Positions 23,964 to 32,158 are shown, counted from the stretch's first letter. The stretch: 33,093 nucleotides of DNA from Prevotellaceae bacterium (GCA_031271005.1 JAISWT010000028.1:1-33093); one strand, 5' to 3'. Translations and numbers: made by a program. Notes: a model not told the origin generated them from the letters alone.

Positions 23964-24221
23964 ATGGACGAATTGATAATAAAATTAAAAGGACAAATTA
24001 TTGAAGTATTGAATCTTGAGGAAGTAACACCCGAAGACATAGATAACGATGCGCCGCTTTTTGGCGAAGGCTTGGGGCTTGATTCCATTGATGCATTGGA
24101 ACTCATAGTGTTGATGGAAAAAAATTACGGCATCAAACTCAGAGACCCTGCGCGAGGCAAAGAAATTTTCAAATCGGTGCGCACGCTCGCAGAATACATT
24201 GAGCAAAACCGAACAAAATAA
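23964..24221 (+). CDS. Acyl carrier protein
   Basis: 85 residues. The phosphopantetheine site is GLDSIDALEL with Ser41. The helices before and after match acyl carrier proteins, but it differs from the housekeeping AcpP (GLDSIDALEL and RDPARGKEIFKSVRTLAEYIEQ instead of the DSLD form). This type is usually found beside its own ketoacyl synthase in aryl-polyene, flexirubin-like or other dedicated lipid clusters. The ketoacyl synthase lies 219 bp downstream, after a MITE-like element. Confidence 0.9.
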   Translation: MDELIIKLKGQIIEVLNLEEVTPEDIDNDAPLFGEGLGLDSIDALELIVLMEKNYGIKLRDPARGKEIFKSVRTLAEYIEQNRTK

Positions 24222-24232
24222 AATCTACTTAA

Positions 24233-24353
24233 TGGGACTTCTAAAAATTAGATTATTTTAGGCGGACAAGTTTTCAAAAGCGCACTTTACTGACGTAAAT
24301 GAGCATTTTGAAAATGAAGTCCAACGACAAATAAGCAATTTTTAGGAGTTCCC
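24233..24353. mobile_element. MITE-like element with imperfect terminal inverted repeats
   Basis: About 121 bp. The left end GGGACTTCTAAAAATT (24233-24248) matches the inverse of the right end AATTTTTAGGAGTTCCC (24337-24353) except for one base and one gap. Inside are further paired arms, TTTTCAAAA/TTTTGAAAA and ACTTTAC/GTAAAT. TTAA or TTAAA abuts each end, as a possible target duplication. No ORF inside. It separates the acyl carrier protein from the synthase. Confidence 0.55.
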
Positions 24354-24371
24354 TTAAAAAACTCCTAAAAA
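24339..24371. terminator. Bidirectional terminator-like hairpin
   Basis: Perfect 12-bp arms TTTTTAGGAGTT (24339-24350) and AACTCCTAAAAA (24360-24371) with a nine-base loop. The left arm is the right end of the MITE-like element. It may end transcription from the acyl carrier protein gene. Confidence 0.55.
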
Positions 24372-24440
24372 AGAGAAATAAGACACACAAATCAGCAAAT
24401 TTGCTATTTGTTTTCCACCTTGCTACATTAAAGGAACTCA

Positions 24441-25682
24441 ATGAGCAGGATTCTAATTACAGGCATGGGAATTGTTTCGGCAACAGGCAGTAACGTTGCC
24501 GAAACATTGTGTTCGTTGCGCGAAAACCGCAGCGGGATTGACCGTGTGCGCCACCTGAAAACCGCGCACACCGAATTTCCTGTCGGCGAAATAAAAATGA
24601 GCAATCGGGAAATGATTTCGCGCCTGCAAATACCCGAAAATAAACCTGCAACGCGGACATCACTGATAGGAATATTGGCTGTAAAGGAAGCATTGACAAT
24701 GGCACGCCTCGCCAACGTTCTGTTGCCGGGCAAATCAAACGTGGCTTTCATTAACGGCACAACAGTGGGCGGAATGGACAAAAGCGAACTGTTTTATACA
24801 GATTTTTTGGAAAACGACAGGCACAATCGCTATATTGCAACACACGACTGCGGCGCATGTACCGAAATTATAGCCGATTATTTCGGCGCGTTTTCGCATG
24901 TAAGCGCCGTTTCTACAGCATGCAGTTCGGCTGCAAACGCAATAATGCTTGGCGCAGAACTGCTCAAAAGCCGAAGAGCCGATATTGTGGTGGCAGGAGG
25001 CGCAGAATGTTTAACCAAATTCCATCTAAACGGATTTAACGCTTTAATGATTTTGGACAAAGAGCCTTGCCGACCTTTCGATGCCACCCGCGCCGGATTG
25101 AACCTCGGCGAAGGCGCAGCATATTTGGTTATGGAAACTGATGAACATTACGCCCTGCGCCTTCGCAACTCCCACCCTTTGCCGCCCTATCACAGCCCTC
25201 TGGCTGAACTCAAAGGCGCAGCCAACGCCTGCGACGCCTTCCATCAAACAGCCACATCGCCAAACGGAGAAGGCGCTGTAAGGGCGATGACACAGGCTCT
25301 GCAAAATGCAAAACTGCTTACATCGGATATTGATTACATCAATGCACACGGAACAGGCACCGCAAACAACGACCTGACCGAAGGAATAGCCATTGAACAC
25401 GTCTTTGGAAATAATATCCCGCCTGTGTCATCCACAAAAGCATTTACAGGACACACCACAAGCGCCGCAGGAGGAGTAGAAGCGGTGATTGCAATATTGT
25501 CGTTGATAAATAATTTTATCCCCAAAAATTTGAACTTTAAGAAAAAAATTGACGAAATATCGTTTGAGCCATATTCTAACAGCAATAAAACAACAATTGT
25601 TAATCATAATTTGAAAAATGTTCTCTCCAATTCATTCGGCTTTGGCGGAAATGATACAAGTTTGATTTTTGGGAAAACTTAA
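24441..25682 (+). CDS. Beta-ketoacyl-ACP synthase (KAS II/FabF-like, specialised)
   Basis: 413 residues. Thiolase-fold condensing enzyme with the full catalytic set: Cys161 in STACSSAANA, His303 in NAHGTGT and His338 in FTGHTTSAAGG. It extends acyl chains on an acyl carrier protein. Sequence around INGTTVGGMDKSE and its place behind a dedicated acyl carrier protein fit the ketosynthases of aryl-polyene or flexirubin-like clusters better than housekeeping FabF, but no ketoreductase, dehydratase or chain-length factor lies nearby, so the product is unknown. AAAGGA ten bases before the ATG is one of the few Shine-Dalgarno-like sites here. Confidence 0.88.
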   Translation: MSRILITGMGIVSATGSNVAETLCSLRENRSGIDRVRHLKTAHTEFPVGEIKMSNREMISRLQIPENKPATRTSLIGILAVKEALTMARLANVLLPGKSNVAFINGTTVGGMDKSELFYTDFLENDRHNRYIATHDCGACTEIIADYFGAFSHVSAVSTACSSAANAIMLGAELLKSRRADIVVAGGAECLTKFHLNGFNALMILDKEPCRPFDATRAGLNLGEGAAYLVMETDEHYALRLRNSHPLPPYHSPLAELKGAANACDAFHQTATSPNGEGAVRAMTQALQNAKLLTSDIDYINAHGTGTANNDLTEGIAIEHVFGNNIPPVSSTKAFTGHTTSAAGGVEAVIAILSLINNFIPKNLNFKKKIDEISFEPYSNSNKTTIVNHNLKNVLSNSFGFGGNDTSLIFGKT

Positions 25683-25719
25683 AAACCAGTTTCCAGTTTT
25701 CAGAATTTTGATTTTGTCT

Positions 25720-25905
25720 CCCGCTTTGGCGGGACAAGTTTTATTCTTATTATTTCACAGAGGGAATTGAGAGTTGAGAATTGAGAATTGAGAATTATTT
25801 TTACATGTTAAACGCAAAGCATTGCTCTGTACATTTTTAATTACTAATTTAATTGCTAATTGCTAATTGCTATCTGCTAATTGCTAATTGCTAATTCTAA
25901 CTGAG
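25720..25905. repeat. Composite module: GC hairpin, GAGAATT array, 50-bp core, TTGCTAA array
   Basis: Begins with CCCGCTTTGGCGGG (25720-25733). 25724-25764 is identical, inverted, to 11118-11158; GAGAATT-type heptamers follow (25765-25796); the 50-bp core 25793-25842 is identical, inverted, to 10998-11047; then come TTGCTAA/CTGCTAT heptamers (about 25850-25900). The order is the exact reverse of 10921-11175. Confidence 0.95.
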
Positions 25906-26008
25906 AACTGAGAACTTTTTTCTAACATAGTATTCAGGCTAATATTCAATTTTTCCCTAATTTTTGCAATTTTTTGTTAAATAGTTCCTTTTGTTTAATG
26001 TAATTATA

Positions 26009-26038
26009 TTGAAATTTAAAAGATATTCACTACTTTTG
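26009..26038 (+). promoter_or_regulatory. Promoter for bamA (TTG, N19, TACTTTTG)
   Basis: TTG at 26009-26011, a 19-bp spacer and TACTTTTG at 26031-26038, a full match to the Bacteroidota consensus. Start near 26045. Confidence 0.75.
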
Positions 26039-26044
26039 CCAACA

Positions 26045-26316
26045 AAATTTCTTAAAAACCGGAAAATTGCTTATCCCTTTCGGGCAAACAGGCTTAATCT
26101 ACACTTCTATATTTCTATATATCAACAAGTTATATCAGATTTAGCAAGTTCTATAAAGCGCTTATTATTAATTGATTGAAAATTTTTCACTTTACAGAAA
26201 GCAAGGTGAGCAGAAACGAAAAATTAAATTCAGGAGTCCTAAAAACATTAAATTGTTACTTCGCAGTGAGTTTAAAAAAAAGTAAAAATATTAGCAAAAC
26301 GCATAAAATAAGATAT
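26045..26316 (+). promoter_or_regulatory. Long leader of the bamA mRNA
   Basis: About 270 nt from the predicted start to the bamA ATG, with no ATG in any frame. A small CCC/GGG hairpin (CCCTTTCGGG, 26072-26081) and pyrimidine-rich stretches are present. A frame from TTG at 26176 runs into bamA but adds 47 residues ahead of the signal peptide and is rejected. Confidence 0.45.
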
Positions 26317-28974
26317 ATGTCTCGCAAAATTTGTTTCATTTTTTCAGCCACGATGCTACTTCTTACAGCCGTTGCGCAGGCGCAGATATCCGCACTGCCC
26401 GATACTGTGTACAACCCCAATATTGACTATAATACAACGCCAAAGCAGTACATCATCAGCGGAATTACTGTAACAGGAGCGCCCAATTTTGATGAAAACG
26501 CCGTTATCGGCTATTCGGGGCTTGATGTTGGACGCACAATCGGCGTTCCGGGCGAAGAAATAACAGCCGCCGTCAAGCGTTTTGTAAAACAGGGGCTGTT
26601 CTCAGACATCAAAATTGCGGCAACAAAGACTGTGGACAACCGTATATGGCTCGAAATCAGGCTCAAAGAACGACCGCGCGTGTCGGAACTCAACTTCTTC
26701 GGCTTGAAAAAGAGCGAAAAAGAAGATGCAGAAAAGTCAATAGGCATTATTAAGGACAGCCAAATTACACCAAACATTGCCGACAGAGCCGAAAAAATTG
26801 TAAAAAAACATCTCGCCTCAAAAGGCTTCTCAAATGCAGAAGTTAAGATTTATCAAAAAGATGACCCCGAAAAACCCGGCTTCGTCATTGTAGATGTTAA
26901 TGTTGATAAAAAAGAAAAGGTGAAAGTAAATCGCATCTTTTTTACGGGAAATACTGTTCTGAATCAGATGAAGCTTGACAATGCAATGAAGAAAACCAAC
27001 GAAAAAGGCAAATGGTACAACTTCTTTAAGTCTAAAAAATTTATCCCCGAAGAATTTCAGAATGATAAAAATCTGCTTGTTGAACGTTATAACGATGCCG
27101 GCTTCAGAGACGCTTACATTGCCGCAGACAGCGTTGTGCATATTGACGACAAAACGGTAAATATCTATATCAGCATCGAAGAAGGGGAAAAATATTATTT
27201 CGGAAATATAAACTGGGTAGGCAACACCGTTTATATGACCCAAGACTTGAATCAACTCTTAAAGATTCAAAAAGGCGAAGTTTACAATCACAAACTGCTT
27301 AACGACCGCTTGCAAGCCAATGATGATGCGGTGAGCAAACTTTACACCGACCGAGGCTACCTTTTTGCGCACATTGAGCCGGTAGAAGTGAGCGTAAATG
27401 ACGATTCTATTAACTTTGAGATGCGGATTTTTGAGGGCAAGCAAGCCACAATAAACAAGATAGGAATTAACGGCAACGAGCGTGTTAATGAGCATGTTAT
27501 ACGCCGCGAACTTTACACCAAACCCGGACAACTCTACAGCCAGACCGACATCGTGCGCTCACTTGGCGAGTTGGCGCGAATGGGGCATTTCGACCCCGAA
27601 AGCGTGTACAAGAACATCGACATTCAGCCCGACCCCGAAAACGGAACCGTTGACATCAATTACGGACTCACCACCAAATCAAGCGACCAGATTGAATTTT
27701 CCGCAGGCATAGGAGGAACAGGATTTGTAGGCAGTATAGGGCTGAAATTTACAAATTTTGCAATCCAAAATATCCTCAAACCTAAAACATACCATTTCGT
27801 ACCGCAGGGCGAAGGGCAAACTTTCACGCTCAATTATCGCTCCAGCGGGCTGGCTTACAACTCGTTCAGCGTATCATTCATTGAGCCGTGGCTCGGAGGA
27901 AAACGACCTAATTCGCTGTCGGTATCTTTCTATTTTGCCCAGCAAAACAGTTATTCAAACCGATTCCTTAACAATATGAGCAGTTACTATAACTCATATC
28001 TGTACCAGCAAAATTCCGTAAATAATATTTATGGTTACGATTACTCAAATTACGGGCAGTCAGAATATGACCCCGGAAAATATATCCGAACATTCGTTGG
28101 GTCAATAGGTTACGGAAAACGCTTGAAGTGGCCCGACGACTATTTCACTTTCTATGGCGAACTGTCATACCAACTTTATTCCATGAGCAAATGGCCTTAT
28201 ATGGGTCTGTACGAAGGGAGTACCTTAGTTCAAGACGGAGTATTTCACAACCCCTCAATCACTTTTGCCCTCAGTAGAAGTTCGGTAATGAACCCCATTT
28301 ATCCGCGAAGCGGCTCCACTTTCACTTTGAGCCTCAAACTCACCCCGCCATATTCTTTAATAAACGGAAAAGATTACACAAAAATTTCTTTCGCCGAGCG
28401 ATACCGCTTTATTGAATATCACAAATGGAAATTCAGCGCCAAAACATTTACTCCGCTTGACAGCAAAGAAAAATTTGTGCTGATGACACGCGCCGAATTC
28501 GGCTATCTGGGACATTATAATGACAATGCACGCTCGCCATTTGAAACATTTATGCTCGGCGGAGACGGAATGTCTGCCTATTCAGGCGCATACACATTGG
28601 GAATGGAATATATTCCTTTGCGCGGATACGATGCAGGCGCCCCTTATACTGTGAACAGCAAGAGTCAGTCAAGCGCAACAAGCGCAACAAGTTACCTGTA
28701 CAACAAATTTACACTCGAAGCACGCTACCCCATTTCACTCGAACAGAATGCAACAATTTACGCGCTCGCCTTTGTGGAAGCAGGCAACAGTTTTTTCAGC
28801 ATAAAAGACTACAATCCGTTTAACCTGTCGCGGTCGGCAGGCGTAGGAGTGCGTATATTTCTGCCAATGTTCGGAATACTCGGAATAGACTGGGCCTATG
28901 GATTCGACAAAACCACAGGAACAACCAAAGCAAGCGGCAGCCACTTCCACTTCGTTTTGGGGCAAGAGTTGTAA
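26317..28974 (+). CDS. bamA: Outer membrane protein assembly factor BamA
   Basis: 885 residues from ATG 26317, chosen because it puts a clean signal peptide at the N-terminus (MSRKICFIFSATMLLLTAVAQA, cut near residue 22). Several POTRA repeats follow (from about 40 to 440), with typical starts such as YIISGITVTGAPNFDE and VNRIFFTGNTVLN, and then a C-terminal barrel rich in Tyr and Ser with the family's late segment RGYDAGAPYT. It folds and inserts barrel proteins into the outer membrane. A Tyr/Asn/Ser-rich insert (near residues 585-625) is unusual. Neighbours usual elsewhere (uppS, skp/ompH) are absent. Repeats begin at the base after the stop. Confidence 0.93.
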   Translation: MSRKICFIFSATMLLLTAVAQAQISALPDTVYNPNIDYNTTPKQYIISGITVTGAPNFDENAVIGYSGLDVGRTIGVPGEEITAAVKRFVKQGLFSDIKIAATKTVDNRIWLEIRLKERPRVSELNFFGLKKSEKEDAEKSIGIIKDSQITPNIADRAEKIVKKHLASKGFSNAEVKIYQKDDPEKPGFVIVDVNVDKKEKVKVNRIFFTGNTVLNQMKLDNAMKKTNEKGKWYNFFKSKKFIPEEFQNDKNLLVERYNDAGFRDAYIAADSVVHIDDKTVNIYISIEEGEKYYFGNINWVGNTVYMTQDLNQLLKIQKGEVYNHKLLNDRLQANDDAVSKLYTDRGYLFAHIEPVEVSVNDDSINFEMRIFEGKQATINKIGINGNERVNEHVIRRELYTKPGQLYSQTDIVRSLGELARMGHFDPESVYKNIDIQPDPENGTVDINYGLTTKSSDQIEFSAGIGGTGFVGSIGLKFTNFAIQNILKPKTYHFVPQGEGQTFTLNYRSSGLAYNSFSVSFIEPWLGGKRPNSLSVSFYFAQQNSYSNRFLNNMSSYYNSYLYQQNSVNNIYGYDYSNYGQSEYDPGKYIRTFVGSIGYGKRLKWPDDYFTFYGELSYQLYSMSKWPYMGLYEGSTLVQDGVFHNPSITFALSRSSVMNPIYPRSGSTFTLSLKLTPPYSLINGKDYTKISFAERYRFIEYHKWKFSAKTFTPLDSKEKFVLMTRAEFGYLGHYNDNARSPFETFMLGGDGMSAYSGAYTLGMEYIPLRGYDAGAPYTVNSKSQSSATSATSYLYNKFTLEARYPISLEQNATIYALAFVEAGNSFFSIKDYNPFNLSRSAGVGVRIFLPMFGILGIDWAYGFDKTTGTTKASGSHFHFVLGQEL

Positions 28975-29205
28975 TCAGTTAGCAGTTAGCAATTAGCAAT
29001 TAGCAGATAGCAGATAGCAGGTAGGGGCAAAAGGTTTTTGCCCGTACAGCAGATAGCAATTAGCAATTAGCAATTAGCAATTAGCAATTAGCAAATCGTA
29101 ATTCGTAATTCGTAATTTTTAATTCGTAATTGAATATAATTCTCAATTCTCAATTCTCAATTAAAAAACATTTCTTAATTTCTTAATTCATCTGATAACT
29201 GATAA
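28975..29205. repeat. Long composite module between bamA and murD
   Basis: Order: CAGTTAG/TTAGCAA/CAGATAG heptamers (28976-29020), a 27-bp hairpin (29021-29047, arms GGGCAAAA/TTTTGCCC and GTA/TAC ends), CAGATAG and about six TTAGCAA heptamers (to 29095), three AATTCGT-type units, TGAATATAATTCTC, three AATTCTC copies (to about 29162) and TGATAAC heptamers (29191-29205). The inverted counterpart is at 31990-32135. Confidence 0.95.
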
Positions 29206-29218
29206 TTTTAAAAAGAAA

Positions 29219-30574
29219 ATGGAAAAAAAATCAGCAGCAGGCAAATTTCTTGTGGTAATAGGCGCAGGCGAAAGCGGTACAGGGACAGCCGTGCTTGCGC
29301 AGAAACAGGGGTATGAGGTGTTCGTATCCGATTTGTCAACTATTAAACCAGAATACAGGGCGGTTTTAGAACAAAACAATATTCCATTTGAAGAAAATAT
29401 ACATTCGCTGTCAAAAATTCTGACCGCCACCGAAGCGGTGAAAAGTCCCGGAATACCCGACAACGTACCAATAATCAGGGAATTGCGTAAGCACAACATA
29501 CCTGTAGTCTCCGAAATAGAGTTTGCAGGGCGATTTACTGACGCGAAAATGATTTGCATCACAGGCAGTAACGGAAAAACAACTACCACAACGCTGATTT
29601 ATCATATTCTCAAAAATTCGGGCTACAACGTTGGGCTGGCCGGCAACGTGGGCAGAAGTTTCGCGATGCAGGTAGCCACCGAAAATTTTGATTACTATGT
29701 GCTGGAACTCAGCAGTTTCCAACTTGACGGGATGACAGATTTTAAGGCGAACATTGCAATATTGCTCAATATTACCCCCGACCACCTCGAACGCTACGAC
29801 CATAAATTTGAGAATTATGTCCGCTCTAAACTGCGAATAACGCAAAACCAAACCGACAAGGATGCGCTCATCTTTTGGGAAGACGACCCCGTTATTCATA
29901 ATGTCCTGAAAAATGAACATTTAAACTCAATGCTTTGCCCTTTTGCAATAGAAAAGCACATTGATACAGAGGCTTTTGTAGAAAACGGCGACCTCGTTAT
30001 CCAAACGGCGCAGCGCAGATTCAAGATGCGTACCGAAGAACTTTCACTCAAAGGGCAACATAACCTTTACAACTCAATGGCAGCAGGACTGGCAGCCTTG
30101 ATTATGGACGTGAAAAAAGAAGATATTCGCAAGTCGCTGGCTGACTTTCAGGGCATTGAACACAGGCTCGAATATGTGGCAACCGTGCGCAACGTCCGCT
30201 TTATAAACGACTCGAAGGCTACAAACGTAAATTCGTGCTGGTATGCGCTCCAAAGTATGCAAACGCCTGTAGTACTGATACTTGGCGGAACAGACAAGGG
30301 CAACGATTACAGGGAAATAGAACAACTTGTTGCACAAAAAGTTCGCGCACTGGTGTTTTTAGGCGTTGACAACAGCAAACTGCACAGTTTTTTTGACGGG
30401 AAAGTTGAAAAAATAGCAGATGCTATCACAATGAAAGACGCTGTAAACGAGGCATATAAGTTTGCGTCTGATGGCGACACGGTACTTCTTTCGCCCTGCT
30501 GCGCAAGTTTTGACCTCTTCAAAAACTACGAAGACCGCGGCAGGCAATTCAAAACCTGCGTAAGAAACCTGTAA
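29219..30574 (+). CDS. murD: UDP-N-acetylmuramoyl-L-alanine--D-glutamate ligase MurD
   Basis: 451 residues. N-terminal Rossmann-like domain (VVIGAGESGTG, 12-22), central ATPase with P-loop GSNGKTTT (116-123), LELSSFQLD (162-170) and NITPDHLERY (184-193), and C-terminal domain with HRLEYV, INDSKATN and SPCCASFDLFKNYEDRG. It adds D-glutamate to UDP-MurNAc-L-Ala in the cytosol during peptidoglycan precursor synthesis. In most bacteria it lies in the dcw cluster next to mraY; here only ftsW follows, and repeats occupy the upstream side. Confidence 0.95.
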   Translation: MEKKSAAGKFLVVIGAGESGTGTAVLAQKQGYEVFVSDLSTIKPEYRAVLEQNNIPFEENIHSLSKILTATEAVKSPGIPDNVPIIRELRKHNIPVVSEIEFAGRFTDAKMICITGSNGKTTTTTLIYHILKNSGYNVGLAGNVGRSFAMQVATENFDYYVLELSSFQLDGMTDFKANIAILLNITPDHLERYDHKFENYVRSKLRITQNQTDKDALIFWEDDPVIHNVLKNEHLNSMLCPFAIEKHIDTEAFVENGDLVIQTAQRRFKMRTEELSLKGQHNLYNSMAAGLAALIMDVKKEDIRKSLADFQGIEHRLEYVATVRNVRFINDSKATNVNSCWYALQSMQTPVVLILGGTDKGNDYREIEQLVAQKVRALVFLGVDNSKLHSFFDGKVEKIADAITMKDAVNEAYKFASDGDTVLLSPCCASFDLFKNYEDRGRQFKTCVRNL

Positions 30575-30588
30575 CCGCGAAAACACAT

Positions 30589-30726
30589 GTAGTTAGTTTT
30601 CAGAATAAGGCAAAAAAAGATAAAAACGACTTTTCTATTGCTGCATTAGAAAATCAAATTAATTTCGCTGTTTATGCCCTTTACAACTTATCGGCAGAAG
30701 AGATAGAAATTATAGAAAATTTATAA
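30589..30726 (+). pseudogene. C-terminal remnant, possibly of a DNA adenine methyltransferase
   Basis: A frame without an ATG start ends at TAA 30724-30726. Its last 30 or so residues (FSIAALENQINFAVYAL, then YNLSAEEIEIIENL) resemble the extreme C-terminus of type IIG/Eco57I-like methyltransferases, which often end with ID.LVY.LYGLTEEEI.I(V/I)E. The rest of the gene is absent. It fills the murD-ftsW spacer and ends 10 bp before the ftsW start. Confidence 0.35.
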
Positions 30727-30736
30727 GAAAAACGAG

Positions 30737-31969
30737 ATGAGCAGTTTTTTAAAGAGATATTTAGGCGGCGACATAGTAATATGGTTCGTGTTTTTCGCGC
30801 TTTGCGTGTTTTCCATCATCGAACTTTACAGCGCGTCAAGCCAGTTGGCTTACAAGGCAAACAGTTACGTGTCGCCGGTGTTGCGTCATGTCATTTTTCT
30901 GGCGGTCGGCATTGCCGCAGCCTTCGGCATTCATCTTATCCCCTCAAAAGTCATTCGCCTGCTGGCTTATTTAGGGCTTGCCGCCTCAATAGCGCTGCTT
31001 GCGGCAGTACTTCTCTTTGGCGAAACCACTAACGAAGCACAGAGGCTGCTAAAGGTGGGCCCCATAAAGTTTCAGCCTTCCGAACTGGCTAAACTGTCGC
31101 TGGTAATTTTTGCCGCCGACATGCTCTCGCGCATTAAAGACAACCGAAAAGAAGAAAAACGGATATTCTGGTGGCTCATGGGGGTCTCCGCAGTGATTTG
31201 TATTCTCATTTTTTTCGAGAACTTTTCCACCGCTGCCCTACTCTTTCTTATAGTGCTGATAATGTGCTTTATCCAGAAAGTTTCGTGGCGGCGGCTGCTG
31301 ACAGTAGTTTTAATAGTGTTTACTGCACTTGTAACAGGGTTTGCGCTGATGTGGAATATACCGGAAGGAACAAAACTGCCCAAACGCTTAGACCGCGCAC
31401 ACACTTGGGTTAAGCGGGTAAAGGAATTTTCAAAGGAGACAGACAAGGCGACTAAATACGTGATGACCGATGACAACCGTCAGCCTCTCAACGGAAAGAT
31501 TGCTATCGCCCGCGGCGGCACACTGGGAGTGTTCCCGGGAAACAGCGTACAGCGCGACTATCTCGCACAGGCATATTCCGATTTTATATTCGCAATAATG
31601 ATTGAGGAAACAGGCATTTTGGGCGCCTTTGGGGTCATTATACTCTATCTGGTGCTTATGTTCAGAGCAGGGATAATAGCCACCCGAAGCAGGCAGGTGT
31701 TTCCGGCAATGCTGGTTATGGGATTGTCATTAATAATTGTTATTCAGGCATTTATACACATGGCAGTAGTTACAGGCATTATTCCAGTTACAGGACAGCC
31801 ACTGCCAATTATTAGCCGAGGAGGAACATCTATAATCGTAACCTGCATCTATTTCGGAATTATTCTGGGAGTTACGCGCAGCACAATAAAAGACAGACAG
31901 GAAGACGGCGAACTCGCTGCCCAAAAATACAGCACGAATGCACCGGAAGTAAAGTTAGACGAGTTATAG
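30737..31969 (+). CDS. ftsW: SEDS-family peptidoglycan glycosyltransferase FtsW
   Basis: 410 residues, about ten membrane segments. SEDS landmarks present: FQPSELAKLSLVIFAADML (112-130), YSDFIFAIMIEETGILGAF (near 278-296) and GQPLPIISRGGTS (near 355-367). FtsW polymerises lipid II at the division septum with a class B penicillin-binding protein. Called FtsW rather than RodA because it directly follows murD; RodA is the alternative. The 162-bp gap to murD contains a dead fragment. Followed 10 bp after the stop by a repeat module. Confidence 0.88.
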   Translation: MSSFLKRYLGGDIVIWFVFFALCVFSIIELYSASSQLAYKANSYVSPVLRHVIFLAVGIAAAFGIHLIPSKVIRLLAYLGLAASIALLAAVLLFGETTNEAQRLLKVGPIKFQPSELAKLSLVIFAADMLSRIKDNRKEEKRIFWWLMGVSAVICILIFFENFSTAALLFLIVLIMCFIQKVSWRRLLTVVLIVFTALVTGFALMWNIPEGTKLPKRLDRAHTWVKRVKEFSKETDKATKYVMTDDNRQPLNGKIAIARGGTLGVFPGNSVQRDYLAQAYSDFIFAIMIEETGILGAFGVIILYLVLMFRAGIIATRSRQVFPAMLVMGLSLIIVIQAFIHMAVVTGIIPVTGQPLPIISRGGTSIIVTCIYFGIILGVTRSTIKDRQEDGELAAQKYSTNAPEVKLDEL

Positions 31970-31979
31970 ACTGCCAAGT

Positions 31980-32158
31980 TGAGAGTTGAGAATTGAGAAT
32001 TGAGAATTGAGAATTATATTCAATTACGAATTACGATTTGCTAATTGCTAATTGCTATCTGCTGTACGGGCAAAAACCTTTTGCCCCTACCTGCTAATTG
32101 CTATCTGCTATCTGCTATCTGCTAACTGCTAACTGACTGACTGACTGACTGACTGATT
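31980..32158. repeat. Composite module between ftsW and the BACON lipoprotein gene
   Basis: Order: GAGAGTT/GAGAATT heptamers (31980-32015), TATATTCAATTACG bridge and AATTACG units, TTGCTAA heptamers, 27-bp hairpin (32064-32090), CTGCTAA/CTGCTAT heptamers (to about 32134), and a GACT tetranucleotide run (about 32134-32157). From the hairpin outwards, about 59 bp are identical, inverted, to the module at 28975-29205. Confidence 0.95.

Noticed and set aside
26176-26316. N-terminal extension of bamA from a TTG at 26176
   Set aside because: It would bury the signal peptide 47 residues inside the protein. The ATG at 26317 gives a standard signal sequence.
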